Position numbers and translations under genes: made by a program
Shown: positions 9,148 to 18,461 of the stretch, piece after piece
How positions within the stretch are numbered: position 1 is the first letter of the stretch
How the letters are laid out: each line of letters opens with the position of its first letter
Notes under the pieces: generated by a model
Told to the model about the DNA's origin: nothing
The model's input: the letters and a program-made list of their open reading frames with translations, nothing else
Database searches by the model: none
NCBI RefSeq assembly: GCF_013111185.1
Contig: NZ_WVRE01000006.1
Coordinates: 230,684 to 294,683 of the forward strand
From: Ruegeria sp. HKCCD7303
GTDB lineage: Bacteria > Pseudomonadota > Alphaproteobacteria > Rhodobacterales > Rhodobacteraceae
DNA length: 64,000 nucleotides
Direction of reading: 5' to 3'

Positions 9148-9606
9148 TCAGACTGGCAGAGCAGTGGTTTTGAACACGGTGCGCAAAGCGAAAGAGCTTT
9201 GCATCTGTGCCACCCCGGGCAACCGCGACAGGTATTGCCGGTGAATACGCGCAAAATCCTCGGTGTTTTCTGCCACCACCTTCAGGATATAGTCGGCAGT
9301 TCCCGCCATCAGGTGGCATTCCAATACATCAGGAATACGCGCTACAGCCTTTTCAAACGAATCCAGAACCTCTTCGGCCTGGCCTTGCAGGGTAATCTCG
9401 ACAAAGACGGTCGTCGGTACGTTCATCTTGCGGGCGTCCAGCAACGCCACATAGTTGCGAATGAACCCTTCGACCTCGAGACGCTGAACGCGCCGGTGGC
9501 ATGCGGAGGGGGACAGGTTGACCTGGTCAGACAGCTCCGAGTTCGACATCCGGCCATTTTTCTGCAGAGCAGCCAGAATCTTTCTATCAGTCGTGTCTAA
9601 GCCCAT
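9148..9606 (-). CDS. Lrp/AsnC-family regulator (probable alanine-responsive)
   Basis: 152 residues: an N-terminal winged helix (DTTDRKILAALQKNGR, then LSPSACHRRVQRLE) and a C-terminal RAM/AsnC ligand-binding domain with LMAGTADYILKV. Lrp-type proteins form octamers and bind amino acids. It is divergent from alanine dehydrogenase with 135 bases between the starts, so it very probably regulates ald in response to alanine. The shared AT-rich spacer contains an imperfect inverted repeat at 9643-9666 (GGAAATT and AATTCC) that could be an operator. Confidence 0.9.
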   Translation of the reverse strand: MGLDTTDRKILAALQKNGRMSNSELSDQVNLSPSACHRRVQRLEVEGFIRNYVALLDARKMNVPTTVFVEITLQGQAEEVLDSFEKAVARIPDVLECHLMAGTADYILKVVAENTEDFARIHRQYLSRLPGVAQMQSSFALRTVFKTTALPV

Positions 9607-9741
9607 TCGCGCAATTCCTTTGCAGCAATTTTACTATATACAGGAAATTCTCCCAAAGAAAATTCCCATGGCAGGTTTTCTTTCACAGAAATTGCAAGCC
9701 AAACTGCCCATAATTTAGGCAGCTTATGAACGGAGACCCCA

Positions 9742-10857
9742 ATGAAAATCGGTTGCCCCAAGGAAATCAAACCCCAGGAATTTCGCGTCGGCATGACCCC
9801 CAACGCTGCTCAGGAAGCGGTCGCACGCGGTCACGAAGTACTGATCGAAAGCGGTGCAGGTATTGGCGCCGGTTTTGACAACGACGCCTACATTGCCGCA
9901 GGAGCGCGCATCATCGACACCGCAGAGGAAGTGTTTGCCACGGCTGACATGATCGTAAAGGTTAAGGAACCTCAGGCCGTTGAACGCAAGATGCTGCGCG
10001 AAGGCCAGTTGCTGTTCACTTACCTGCACCTGGCTCCCGACCCGGCTCAGACCCATGACCTGTTGGAGTCGGGCTGTACCGCAATCGCGTATGAGACCGT
10101 AACCGATGCAAATGGTGGCCTGCCTCTGCTGGCACCAATGTCCGAAGTTGCGGGCCGTCTGGCACCTCAGGTCGGTTCGTGGACCCTGCAGAAGGCCAAT
10201 GGCGGCCGCGGCGTCCTGATGGGCGGCGTACCCGGTGTGGGCCCTGCCAAAGTCATCGTGATCGGTGGCGGCGTTGTTGGTACGCACGCAGCCAAGATCG
10301 CAGCCGGCATGGGTGCTGACGTCACCGTCCTGGACCGCTCGCTGCCGCGCTTGCGTTATCTGGACGACGTGTTTGGCGGACATTTCAAGAATCAGTATTC
10401 GACCGCCGGTGCCACCGCCGAGTTGATTCAGGAAGCCGACATGGTGATCGGTGCGGTTCTGATCCCCGGCGCAGCAGCTCCGAAACTGATCTCGCGCGAA
10501 CAGTTGTCAACCATGAAGCCCGGCGCGGCTCTGGTAGACGTCGCAATTGACCAGGGCGGCTGTTTCGAAACGTCCAAAGCCACCACGCATGCCGATCCGG
10601 TGTACGAAGTTGACGGCATCATGCACTACTGCGTCGCCAACATGCCCGGTGCGGTCGCTCGCACATCCACCATTGCACTGGGCAACGCGACCATGCCGTT
10701 CATGCTGTCGCTGGCAAGCAAGGGCTGGAAGCAGGCTTGCAAAGACGACGCGCACCTGTTGGCTGGTCTGAACGTTCACGCCGGCAAGCTGACTTACGAA
10801 GCGGTTGGCACTGCCCTAAACCTTGACGTTGTCGACCCGACAACGCTGCTCAACTAA
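9742..10857 (+). CDS. ald: Alanine dehydrogenase
   Basis: 371 residues, the standard length. It catalyses the reversible NAD-dependent deamination of L-alanine to pyruvate and ammonia in the cytosol. The N-terminus MKIGCPKEIKPQEFRVGMTP, the substrate-binding Lys/His region (KVKEPQ, LFTYLHLA) and the Rossmann motif VIGGGVVGTHAA are intact, as is the DVAIDQGGCFETS loop. CGGAGACCCCA precedes the ATG. Divergent Lrp-type regulator upstream; a hairpin terminator follows at 10916. Confidence 0.97.
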   Translation: MKIGCPKEIKPQEFRVGMTPNAAQEAVARGHEVLIESGAGIGAGFDNDAYIAAGARIIDTAEEVFATADMIVKVKEPQAVERKMLREGQLLFTYLHLAPDPAQTHDLLESGCTAIAYETVTDANGGLPLLAPMSEVAGRLAPQVGSWTLQKANGGRGVLMGGVPGVGPAKVIVIGGGVVGTHAAKIAAGMGADVTVLDRSLPRLRYLDDVFGGHFKNQYSTAGATAELIQEADMVIGAVLIPGAAAPKLISREQLSTMKPGAALVDVAIDQGGCFETSKATTHADPVYEVDGIMHYCVANMPGAVARTSTIALGNATMPFMLSLASKGWKQACKDDAHLLAGLNVHAGKLTYEAVGTALNLDVVDPTTLLN

Positions 10858-10915
10858 GAACGCTCCTGCCTCTGACCGCGCCTCTTCTCCCAGGGCGCCT
10901 TTCAGACGATAGCAA

Positions 10916-10945
10916 AGCGTCGCGCCATATGCGCGGCGCTTTTTT
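10916..10945 (+). terminator. Terminator after ald
   Basis: AGCGTCGCGC pairs with GCGCGGCGCT (one G-U pair) around a CATAT loop and is followed by six T. A textbook intrinsic terminator on the plus strand. Confidence 0.88.
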
Positions 10946-10961
10946 GATTCACCGCAACTCA

Positions 10962-10991
10962 CAAAAAAAGCACCGCGCCAATGCGCGGTGC
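10962..10991 (-). terminator. Terminator for the mscS-type gene
   Basis: GCACCGCGC pairs with GCGCGGTGC around a CAAT loop. On the minus strand the stem runs into seven T (AAAAAAA at 10963-10969 on the plus strand). It ends the MscS transcript and sits back to back with the ald terminator. Confidence 0.88.
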
Positions 10992-11043
10992 CTGCCTCAA
11001 AGGAACGAAAGTATCCCAGCGCCCAATCGACGGGCGGAAGCCC

Positions 11044-11856
11044 TCAGCCTTGTTTCTGGATCTCCACCGCGTGGGGATAGGGAATCGAGATGCCTTTGTC
11101 GTCAAAGGCTTCCTTGATCGCTTTGGTCAGCTCGAATTTCGCATCCCAATAGTCGGCGGCATCGCACCAAAGGCGTGCCGTCAGATCGACCGAACTGTCG
11201 CCCAGGTTCGTGACTTTGACCCATGGTTCAGGATCACTGTGAATACGGCTGTCAGCTTTGGCCACATCCAGAATGATCTGCATCGCTTTGTCAGCGCTGT
11301 CGCCATAGTCGATACCGAACACCAGATCGACACGCCGTGTGTCATGGGCAGAGTAATTGGTGATGATCGAACCCCAGGACTGACCGTTCGGTACGATGAT
11401 CTGCACATTGTCTGGTGTCACCAGCTCGGTGGTAAAGAGGTTCAGGTCCTTCACCGTCCCCGCCGTGCCACCGATATCCACATACTGGCCCAGCTTGTAG
11501 GGTCGGAACACCACCAGCATAACGCCAGCCGCCAAATCGCTGAGCGTCCCTTGCAGCGCCAGACCGATGGCCAGCGACGCAGCACCCAGAATGGCGACGA
11601 TACTGGTGGCCTGAATTCCGAATATGCCCAAGACGGCAACCAGAACCATGGCCAGAATGGCCCATTTGACAAGGCTCGCCATAAAGTTCCCGAGTGTGGG
11701 ATCGATATGTGGAGTGGAATTGATCCGACGCCGCACCATGCCTCCGACTGCCCCAGCCACAATCCAGCCCAGAACCAGAACGACAAGCGCCTTGACCGCA
11801 TTCATGATCAGCGGGGCGTACTCGCCCACCTGTGTTACGACCTCATCCACGCGCAT
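11044..11856 (-). CDS. Small-conductance mechanosensitive channel, MscS family
   Basis: 270 residues, the size of E. coli MscS. Two N-terminal membrane helices are followed by the pore helix, rich in small residues (GAASLAIGLALQGTLSDLAAG), then the beta domain with FRPYKLGQYVDIGG and IIVPNGQ, both typical. These inner-membrane channels open on hypo-osmotic shock. The start MRVDEVV has AAAGGAGATGC directly upstream. Single-gene unit. Confidence 0.92.
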   Translation of the reverse strand: MRVDEVVTQVGEYAPLIMNAVKALVVLVLGWIVAGAVGGMVRRRINSTPHIDPTLGNFMASLVKWAILAMVLVAVLGIFGIQATSIVAILGAASLAIGLALQGTLSDLAAGVMLVVFRPYKLGQYVDIGGTAGTVKDLNLFTTELVTPDNVQIIVPNGQSWGSIITNYSAHDTRRVDLVFGIDYGDSADKAMQIILDVAKADSRIHSDPEPWVKVTNLGDSSVDLTARLWCDAADYWDAKFELTKAIKEAFDDKGISIPYPHAVEIQKQG

Positions 11857-12066
11857 CTCCTTTCAACAGCAAGAAACCCGCGAGGTTTTCGCGGGGGGTC
11901 ACCGGATTGTGAGCTAAGATTGCGTTTCGGTCTAGGTGCGAGTTTCGCCGGATTTCCCCGTTGTTCGTCAAAAAACACGGCCTGACCGGAGATGCACAGG
12001 GCAAAGGGCTTACATGACGGCGGATTGGCCCCTAGCTTTTAACAGATATTCAAACAGGAGCCCCCA

Positions 12067-12765
12067 ATGGCGGACAACACAGCTCATCCGATTATGGCCC
12101 GCTGGCCTGCCCAATCCCCGGACAAGATCCAACTCTACTCCTATCCGACACCAAACGGCGTCAAAGCATCGATCATGCTTGAGGAAACCGGCCTGCCTTA
12201 TGAGGCTCATCTGGTAACGCTCGCGGATGCAGATGTCAAAAGCCCCGAGTTTCTATCGCTGAATCCGAACAACAAAATCCCTGCCATTATTGACCCCAAC
12301 GGCCCGGACGGTGAACCGCTTGCCCTGTTCGAAAGCGGTGCGATCCTGCTGTATCTAGCTGAGAAGTCAGGAAAGTTGCTGGGACAAAGCGCCTCTGACA
12401 AGCACCGTATCACCCAATGGCTGATGTTTCAGATGGGCGGCGTTGGGCCAATGTTCGGTCAGCTTGGCTTTTTTTACAAATTCGCAGGCAGCGAGATCGA
12501 AGATCCACGCCCACGCGAACGCTATATCAACGAAGCCAAGCGCCTTTTAAACGTTGTTAACACCCAGTTGGAGGGGCAGGACTGGATCGCTGGCGAGTTT
12601 TCCGTCGCAGACATCGCCCTTGCCCCGTGGCTGAATGCGTTGGATTTCTACGGCGCAAAAGACGTTGTCGGCTGGGACGACCACGTCAATGTCGTCGCCT
12701 ATGTCGACCGATTTATGCAGCGCCCGGCAGTGCAACGCGGCAAAAACATACCTGCGCGCGGTTAA
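12067..12765 (+). CDS. Glutathione S-transferase, YfcG/Nu-class-like
   Basis: 232 residues. The N-terminal thioredoxin-like half has YPTPNGVKASIMLEE, the Thr/Asn active site of YfcG-type enzymes, followed by NPNNKIPAIIDP with the cis-proline and the ESGAILLYLA glutathione-binding motif. The C-terminal helical half contains QWLMFQMGGVGPMFGQ and SVADIALAPW. Nu-class members have disulfide-reductase activity with glutathione. GGAGCCCCCA precedes the ATG. Confidence 0.9.
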   Translation: MADNTAHPIMARWPAQSPDKIQLYSYPTPNGVKASIMLEETGLPYEAHLVTLADADVKSPEFLSLNPNNKIPAIIDPNGPDGEPLALFESGAILLYLAEKSGKLLGQSASDKHRITQWLMFQMGGVGPMFGQLGFFYKFAGSEIEDPRPRERYINEAKRLLNVVNTQLEGQDWIAGEFSVADIALAPWLNALDFYGAKDVVGWDDHVNVVAYVDRFMQRPAVQRGKNIPARG

Positions 12766-12781
12766 ATGGCTTGGCAGATGA

Positions 12782-12805
12782 AAGGGTGCCTTGGCCGGCA
12801 CCCTT
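12782..12805. terminator. Bidirectional hairpin between convergent genes
   Basis: AAGGGTGCC pairs perfectly with GGCACCCTT around a TTGGCC loop between the GST and YtoQ stops. The flanks are only mildly T-rich. Confidence 0.6.
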
Positions 12806-12815
12806 CTCGCATTGC

Positions 12816-13262
12816 TCAGCCCGGCAAAGCGCCGGTGAGAACATAGCGCAGGATTTCAACGACCTGAGCAGGTTCTTCAGCAACGGCCAGCGCGGCAGCA
12901 TCAACTTCTTTCAGCGCGTGTTGATGATCAGGGCCGTGCAGCACGATGATCGACTTGCCAAGCGCCGCCGCATAACCTGCGTCAAAGGCGGCGTTCCACT
13001 GTTTGTACTTGTCGCCGAAGCGGACAACCACCACGTCCGCATCCGCAATCCCCTTGCGTGTGCGGATCGCATTGACCATCGCGCCCTTGTGGTCATGCCA
13101 ATACTTGTTCGGCTCGGCCCCTAGAATGGCCACACCGCAATCGTCGCTGGCGGCATGATCGGTCACAGGGCTATTGAATGTCATATCCAACCCTTGCGCG
13201 CCCTCAATGATCTGTTCCCGCCAGTCGGTGTGAATTTCGCCCGAGAGGTAAACGTTCAGCAT
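12816..13262 (-). CDS. YtoQ-family protein
   Basis: 148 residues, the family's usual length. The start LNVYLSGEIHTDWREQI and the later DADVVVVRFGDKYKQWN and HALKEVDAAALAVAEEP are characteristic of YtoQ proteins. The fold resembles nucleoside 2-deoxyribosyltransferases, but no reaction has been assigned as far as I know. It lies 82 bases downstream of pheT on the same strand, with a terminator between. Confidence 0.85.
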   Translation of the reverse strand: MLNVYLSGEIHTDWREQIIEGAQGLDMTFNSPVTDHAASDDCGVAILGAEPNKYWHDHKGAMVNAIRTRKGIADADVVVVRFGDKYKQWNAAFDAGYAAALGKSIIVLHGPDHQHALKEVDAAALAVAEEPAQVVEILRYVLTGALPG

Positions 13263-13305
13263 CTTTAGTCCTCCGCAAACGCAGAAAAGGCGTCGTCGGC
13301 CCCTT

Positions 13306-13338
13306 CATCTTTTTAAAAATACTATCGCCGATGGCGAT
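13306..13338 (-). terminator. Terminator after pheT
   Basis: On the minus strand ATCGCC-ATC-GGCGAT forms a 6-bp perfect hairpin followed by AGTATTTTTAAAAAG. It lies immediately after the pheT stop and before ytoQ. Confidence 0.65.
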
Positions 13339-13344
13339 CCTGAG

Positions 13345-15741
13345 TTACCCGCGCAGGACGCCACCGGTCGCCTTCGTGACTTTGGCGATGATCTTTTCGG
13401 CCACCGCTTCGATGTCTTTTTCTTTCAGCGTCGTGTCCGTCGGTTGCAACCGCACAGTGATGGCCAGAGATTTCTTACCTTCACCCAAGCTGCCACCGAT
13501 GAATTCGTCAAAGACACGTACATCCTCGATCAGCGCCTTGTCAGCACCCGCTGCAGCATTCACCAACGTCAGCGCCTCGACGCCTTCATCGACGACAAAG
13601 GCAAAGTCACGTTCGACCGCTTGCAGATCTCGCAGCTCCAAAGCGGCACGGGTGGCACCTGATTTGCGGGGCAGAGGCACCTCGTCAGGCCAGATGGTAA
13701 ACGCCATCGCTGGGCCCTTGATGTCCATCGCCTGCAACACACGCGGGTGCAATTCACCGAACACACCCAGCACCTTTTTCGGACCCAAACAAATCTTGCC
13801 GTGACGCCCCGGATGCCACCAGGCATCCCCGTCGCGCAGGATCTGTACCTTCGCCGGTGCACCGATGGCAGCCAGTATAGCCTCAGCATCTGCCTTGGCG
13901 TCAAACACGTCCACCGGCCGCGAAGCACCGTGCACATCCTTGGGGCCGGAGCGCCCAACCAGCAAGCCGGTGATCTGGGTTTTCTGGTCGCCGGGTTCAC
14001 CGTCATGGAACACCGGGCCAACCTCGAACAGAGCCACGTCTGCATAGCCGCGTGCCTGATTGCGGGCAGCGGCCTGCAACAGACCCGGCAGCAAATCCGG
14101 GCGCATGTGGCTCATCTCGGAAGAGATTGGGTTTTCCAGTTGGGTTGCATCGTCGCCACCACCGAACAGCGCTGCGGACGCCTGATCGATGAAGGTGTAA
14201 GACACGCATTCATTGTAGCCCAGCGCCGCGCAGGTGCGGCGCGCCATGGACTGGCGGCGCTGCGTCGGTGTCATAACCGCCTTCGGGATTCCATCCGTCA
14301 CACGTGGCAGCGGTTTGCCCTGCAACTTGGTCAGCGACGCAATCCGCGCGACCTCTTCCACCAGATCGGCCTCGCCCAGAACGTCTGGTCGCCAGCTTGG
14401 CACATGAGCCATCTCACCCTCAAGGCGGAAACCCAGGCGGGTCAGGGTCTGACGCTGTTCGCTTTCCGGAATATCCATACCGACCAGAGACTGCACCCGT
14501 GCCGCGTCCAACTTGTAAGCCCGCCCGTGGTTCGGGGCCTTGCCCGCTTCGACCACGTTGGAGGCTTCGCCGCCGCAGATATCCAGGATCATCTGGGTTG
14601 CGTGTTCCAACCCTTCACGGGTGTAATCTGGATCAACACCGCGCTCGAACCGGTACCGCGCGTCCGAATTGATCTTGAGCGCGCGACCCGTAAGGGCAAT
14701 CTGCACATGATCCCAAAACGCGCTTTCGAGGAAGACGTTAACCGTCTCTTCGGTGCAGCCTGTTTCCTCGCCCCCCATGATCCCGGCAATCGATTCCGGG
14801 CCTTTGTCGTCCGAAATCACCATCATGCCTGGCTGTAGGGTGTATTCTTTCTCATCCAGCGCCACCAGTGTCTCGCCACCTTTGGCGCGATGCACCCGCA
14901 GGTTGCCTTGCACTTTATCCGCATCAAACACGTGCAGCGGGCGGTTGTGGTCGAAGGTCATATAGTTGGTGATGTCCACCAAGGCCGAGATTGGGCGCAG
15001 ACCGATGGCTTTCAACTGATCCTGCAGCCACTGTGGGCTGGGGCCGTTCTTGACACCGCGGATCAAACGCCCGGTGAAATGCGGTGCGCCGTCCAAAGTG
15101 TCTTCGTCAATGCTCACCTTGATCGGGCACTCGAAATCCCCGGGAACCGGCGCATAGTCACGCTGTTTCAGCGTACCGATACCGCGCGCGGCCAGATCAC
15201 GCGCGATCCCCTCAACGCCCAGCGCATCGGGCCGGTTCGGCGTAATCGCAATCTCGATCATCGGGTCGACCTTCGACGGATCGTTCTCGGCCAGCCAGTC
15301 GACAAATTTGTCGCCAACTTCACCCGAGGGTAGCTCAATGATGCCGTCATGCTCCTCCGACAGCTCCAGCTCACGTTCCGAGGCCATCATGCCAAAGCTT
15401 TCGACGCCCCGGATCTTGCCGACGCTGATGGTGATATCCAGACCGGGGATGTACATGCCCGGCTTGCAAACCACGACGGTGATGCCTTCACGCGCGTTCG
15501 GGGCCCCGCAGATGATTTGCAGATCACCCTCATCTGTTTCAACCGTGCAGACCCGCAGCTTGTCAGCGTCCGGGTGTTTCTCGGCATGTTTGACATGGCC
15601 CAGCGTAAAGCCTGCCAACCGGTCCGCCGGGTTCACGATCTCTTCGACCTCGAGGCCAAGGTCGGTCAGCGCCTCGGCGATCTCATCAACCGAAGCGTCA
15701 GTGTCGAGGTGGTCTTTCAGCCAGGACAGAGTGAATTTCAT
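13345..15741 (-). CDS. pheT: Phenylalanine--tRNA ligase beta subunit
   Basis: 798 residues, full length. The N-terminal helix MKFTLSWLKDHLDTDA is followed by the OB-fold tRNA-binding domain (about 39-150), the B3/B4 editing domain, B5, the catalytic-like core, and the ferredoxin-fold anticodon-binding domain at the C-terminus (DVRVFDEFIGGSLGEGKKSLA). With PheS it forms the heterotetramer that charges tRNA-Phe and hydrolyses mischarged Tyr-tRNA. It is separated from pheS by two other minus-strand genes. Confidence 0.97.
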   Translation of the reverse strand: MKFTLSWLKDHLDTDASVDEIAEALTDLGLEVEEIVNPADRLAGFTLGHVKHAEKHPDADKLRVCTVETDEGDLQIICGAPNAREGITVVVCKPGMYIPGLDITISVGKIRGVESFGMMASERELELSEEHDGIIELPSGEVGDKFVDWLAENDPSKVDPMIEIAITPNRPDALGVEGIARDLAARGIGTLKQRDYAPVPGDFECPIKVSIDEDTLDGAPHFTGRLIRGVKNGPSPQWLQDQLKAIGLRPISALVDITNYMTFDHNRPLHVFDADKVQGNLRVHRAKGGETLVALDEKEYTLQPGMMVISDDKGPESIAGIMGGEETGCTEETVNVFLESAFWDHVQIALTGRALKINSDARYRFERGVDPDYTREGLEHATQMILDICGGEASNVVEAGKAPNHGRAYKLDAARVQSLVGMDIPESEQRQTLTRLGFRLEGEMAHVPSWRPDVLGEADLVEEVARIASLTKLQGKPLPRVTDGIPKAVMTPTQRRQSMARRTCAALGYNECVSYTFIDQASAALFGGGDDATQLENPISSEMSHMRPDLLPGLLQAAARNQARGYADVALFEVGPVFHDGEPGDQKTQITGLLVGRSGPKDVHGASRPVDVFDAKADAEAILAAIGAPAKVQILRDGDAWWHPGRHGKICLGPKKVLGVFGELHPRVLQAMDIKGPAMAFTIWPDEVPLPRKSGATRAALELRDLQAVERDFAFVVDEGVEALTLVNAAAGADKALIEDVRVFDEFIGGSLGEGKKSLAITVRLQPTDTTLKEKDIEAVAEKIIAKVTKATGGVLRG

Positions 15742-15819
15742 TGCACGGGGCCTTTTTTGGCAGATATCCAGTCGGCACAGGCAATGGCAAAGAATGGACC
15801 AAGGTGCAAGCGCTGTGCG

Positions 15820-16626
15820 TCATGGATAGGTTGGGGTGCGGCCCAAAAGCTCGTCCAATTGACGCCCGATCCAGCCATGCGGGATGAAATGCCCGCCCGG
15901 ATGGGTGTCCAGCACCACCTGCCCCTGTGCGCAATCGGTCCATTCCACGCGGCTGAGCGTCAGGATCGGCACTACGCTCCAATCACCGCGCGGGGTTGCT
16001 CCGTTGCAATTGTACTTTTCACGCCACAGCGAGACCGGATAGGTCGTGTCGCCATTCGCGCCATAAGGAAAATCCATCACCGTATCGCTGAGGCCATGCA
16101 CATGCCGCGCCTCACGCGGGCCTTCGGGGCAGTTTTCTGTCTGGCGAATGCTGCCCGCAACGGCCAGCAAAGCGGCGATGTCGTTGCCTGACTGGCACAC
16201 ATAGCGCCACGCCATCGCGCCGCCGAAGGAATAGCCCGAGACATAGATGCGGTCGGGGTCAATCGGATAGCGCTTGGCCACGTCCTCCAGCACCCGGTCG
16301 GCAAAAGGCACATCGCCAGTGTCCGAGGTCCAGAAATTCCAGCTTTTGCCCAGCCCGTTCGGGGCCACCAGCAGCACGCCCCGCAGCTTGGTCGCTCCGG
16401 CAATGCGCTCATGGTTCACGACCACCGTCCCCTGCCGCGCCCAGCCGTGGAAATGCAGCAACACAGGCAGAGGCGTTTCGCCGTCCCATCCTTCGGGTTC
16501 CAGCACATGGTACGAGCGGTCGCCGACCTCACAGGCCGTGTCGCCGTGGCAGTCGGTGTTCCATGGTCCCATGGCGAAGGCGGGTGAGGCGGTCAGCAAC
16601 AGAAGGCAAAGCAGTCGATAAATCAT
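15820..16626 (-). CDS. Secreted alpha/beta-hydrolase (PHB depolymerase/feruloyl esterase-like)
   Basis: 268 residues from the ATG at 16626, which gives a clean signal peptide (MIYRLLCLLLL, cleaved after AFA); the longer frame would place charged residues in front. The core has LLHFHGWARQG (oxyanion region), GYSFGGAM with the nucleophile Ser, and a late TYPVS/GGHFIPHGW segment carrying the catalytic His. It resembles LpqC/polyhydroxybutyrate depolymerase-type esterases exported to the periplasm or outside. It sits between the two Phe-tRNA synthetase subunit genes, with pheT 78 bases downstream. The substrate is not predictable. Confidence 0.82.
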   Translation of the reverse strand: MIYRLLCLLLLTASPAFAMGPWNTDCHGDTACEVGDRSYHVLEPEGWDGETPLPVLLHFHGWARQGTVVVNHERIAGATKLRGVLLVAPNGLGKSWNFWTSDTGDVPFADRVLEDVAKRYPIDPDRIYVSGYSFGGAMAWRYVCQSGNDIAALLAVAGSIRQTENCPEGPREARHVHGLSDTVMDFPYGANGDTTYPVSLWREKYNCNGATPRGDWSVVPILTLSRVEWTDCAQGQVVLDTHPGGHFIPHGWIGRQLDELLGRTPTYP

Positions 16627-16656
16627 GCGCCTGACCCTAGCCAGCCAGAGCGCCAA

Positions 16657-16912
16657 GTCACGTCACAACCCCGTGGGAACCTGTAACAAGCAGTGGTGTC
16701 GCCAGACCGCGGGATGGCGATCCTTGATTGGTGGTGGGTAGTTTATGGAGGCCAAATCCGCGCGCTGTTCGAACGTCGCGCTGGCGGAGACAAATCGCCA
16801 GCCCGTGCGGGCGGTGTCGCCCATTGGGCTTGAACCAATGGCGCCGCAATGAACGACCGATAGCGCGGCGGCCTATCGGCCTTTGCTCCGCGCGAGGCAG
16901 AACCTCAACTAC
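16657..16912. other. 256-base spacer without a convincing gene
   Basis: Short open frames occur on both strands but none has a ribosome binding site or a recognisable family. It separates the secreted hydrolase from the small membrane-protein gene and may contain the promoter for the hydrolase and pheT. Confidence 0.5.
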
Positions 16913-17320
16913 TTAGCTAAGTTCAAGAATTTTAAGCACCCACGCAACCAACACCGCTGTAACAACGGAAACAAGAACCGTGGGGATGTTGCACAAAATG
17001 TTACCGAACCATTTTTTCCACAATGGCTGAGACAGTCTCTCAAGCTCATCAAAACCCTTACTATTCAAACGCAAGCGAAATTCATCAGGCTCATCCGGAG
17101 TGAGATAAGACGACGTCGCACTCGATTCATATTTTTCTTCGAAGAGACCTTCGTCCATTAAGAACGAAATCTGAAAAAGCTCATCGCGAGACCAGTCAGG
17201 AGAATCCTCAAAGGGGTTTCCATGCTCATCTGACCAAGCTCGCTTTAGTCGGAGCCACTGGTTTGGCGATTGTTCAAATCGCTGTAGTATCGCCTTCCGA
17301 ACACGTCGGTCTTTGCTCAC
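16913..17320 (-). CDS. Unknown small membrane-anchored protein, coupled to pheS
   Basis: 135 residues from the GTG at 17320, chosen because GTG overlaps the pheS stop as GTGA, a common coupling arrangement; an earlier TTG would lie inside pheS. Residues 1-105 are soluble and charged (a [19 protein letters not shown] block, then [14 protein letters not shown], which looks like a winged-helix wing), and the last 25 residues form one membrane helix ([20 protein letters not shown]). I do not recognise the family. Base composition is more AT-rich than pheS. Confidence 0.65.
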   Translation of the reverse strand: MSKDRRVRKAILQRFEQSPNQWLRLKRAWSDEHGNPFEDSPDWSRDELFQISFLMDEGLFEEKYESSATSSYLTPDEPDEFRLRLNSKGFDELERLSQPLWKKWFGNILCNIPTVLVSVVTAVLVAWVLKILELS

Positions 17321-18390
17321 CGCGACAAACCACCATGCAGGTTCGGCATATCCAACGCCGCAAACCCATAGTGCCGCAGCCAACGCAGGTCGGAATCAAA
17401 GAACGCCCGCAGGTCCGGAATACCGTATTTCAGCATCGCCAGGCGGTCGATCCCGATACCAAAGGCAAAGCCTTGATAGACCTCAGGATCAATCCCACCG
17501 GCGGCGATCACCTTGGGGTGGACCATGCCGGAGCCGAGGATCTCCATCCAGTCGTCGCCCTCGCCGATCTTCAGCTGACCGTTATCCCAGGAACAGCGGA
17601 TATCGACCTCGGCCGACGGCTCGGTGAAGGGGAAGTGCGAGGCGCGGAAGCGCAGCTCGACGTCGTCGACCTCGAAAAACGCTTTCACGAACTCTTCCAG
17701 AACCCATTTCAGGTTCGCCATCGAGATGTCTTTATCAATCGCCAACCCCTCGACCTGATGGAACATCGGCGTGTGGGTCTGGTCATAGTCGGCGCGGTAG
17801 ACGCCGCCCGGACAGATCACGCGGATCGGCGCGCCCTGTTTCTCCATCGACCGGATCTGCACCGGAGACGTATGGGTGCGCAGCACATGCGGCGGGCGAT
17901 TGTCGCCCTCGGCGCGGTGCATGTAGAACGTATCCATCTCGGCCCGCGCGGGGTGATGGCCGGGAATGTTCAGGGCGTCGAAATTGTACCAGTCGGTTTC
18001 GATCCGCGGCCCTTCGGCCACCGAGAAGCCCAGTTCGGCAAAGATCGCGGTCAGTTCCTCGGTCGCCTGGCTGATCGGGTGGATCGAGCCCTGACGGCGC
18101 GCGCGGGTCGGCAGGGTGACGTCCAGCCATTCGGTGCGCAGACGTTCATCCAGCGCGGCATCGGCCAACGCGGCCTTTTTTGCAGAGAGCGCCGAGTTGA
18201 TCTCATCCTTCAGGGCGTTCAGCGCGGGGCCTGCAACCTGACGTTCCTCGGGCGTCATCTTGCCCAGCTCGCGCATCTTCAACGCGACCTCGCCTTTTTT
18301 ACCGACAGCCGCGACGCGGATCGCCTCAAGCGCGTTTTCGTCGCCTGCTTCGGCGATTTGGCCCAGATATTTTGCCTTAAGATCGTCCAT
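17317..18390 (-). CDS. pheS: Phenylalanine--tRNA ligase alpha subunit
   Basis: 357 residues. An N-terminal coiled-coil tRNA-binding arm (1-85) is followed by the class II catalytic core: motif 1 near [25 protein letters not shown], motif 2 around [15 protein letters not shown], and motif 3 [18 protein letters not shown]. It forms the catalytic subunit of the alpha2-beta2 enzyme. First gene of the pheS - unknown - hydrolase - pheT run. Confidence 0.97.
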   Translation of the reverse strand: MDDLKAKYLGQIAEAGDENALEAIRVAAVGKKGEVALKMRELGKMTPEERQVAGPALNALKDEINSALSAKKAALADAALDERLRTEWLDVTLPTRARRQGSIHPISQATEELTAIFAELGFSVAEGPRIETDWYNFDALNIPGHHPARAEMDTFYMHRAEGDNRPPHVLRTHTSPVQIRSMEKQGAPIRVICPGGVYRADYDQTHTPMFHQVEGLAIDKDISMANLKWVLEEFVKAFFEVDDVELRFRASHFPFTEPSAEVDIRCSWDNGQLKIGEGDDWMEILGSGMVHPKVIAAGGIDPEVYQGFAFGIGIDRLAMLKYGIPDLRAFFDSDLRWLRHYGFAALDMPNLHGGLSR

Positions 18391-18461
18391 GACGGCCCTC
18401 TGAATTTTGTCGAGAACCTGCTATCGGCCCCGCCCCGCGAATGCAAGCGGGACGGTGCGGA

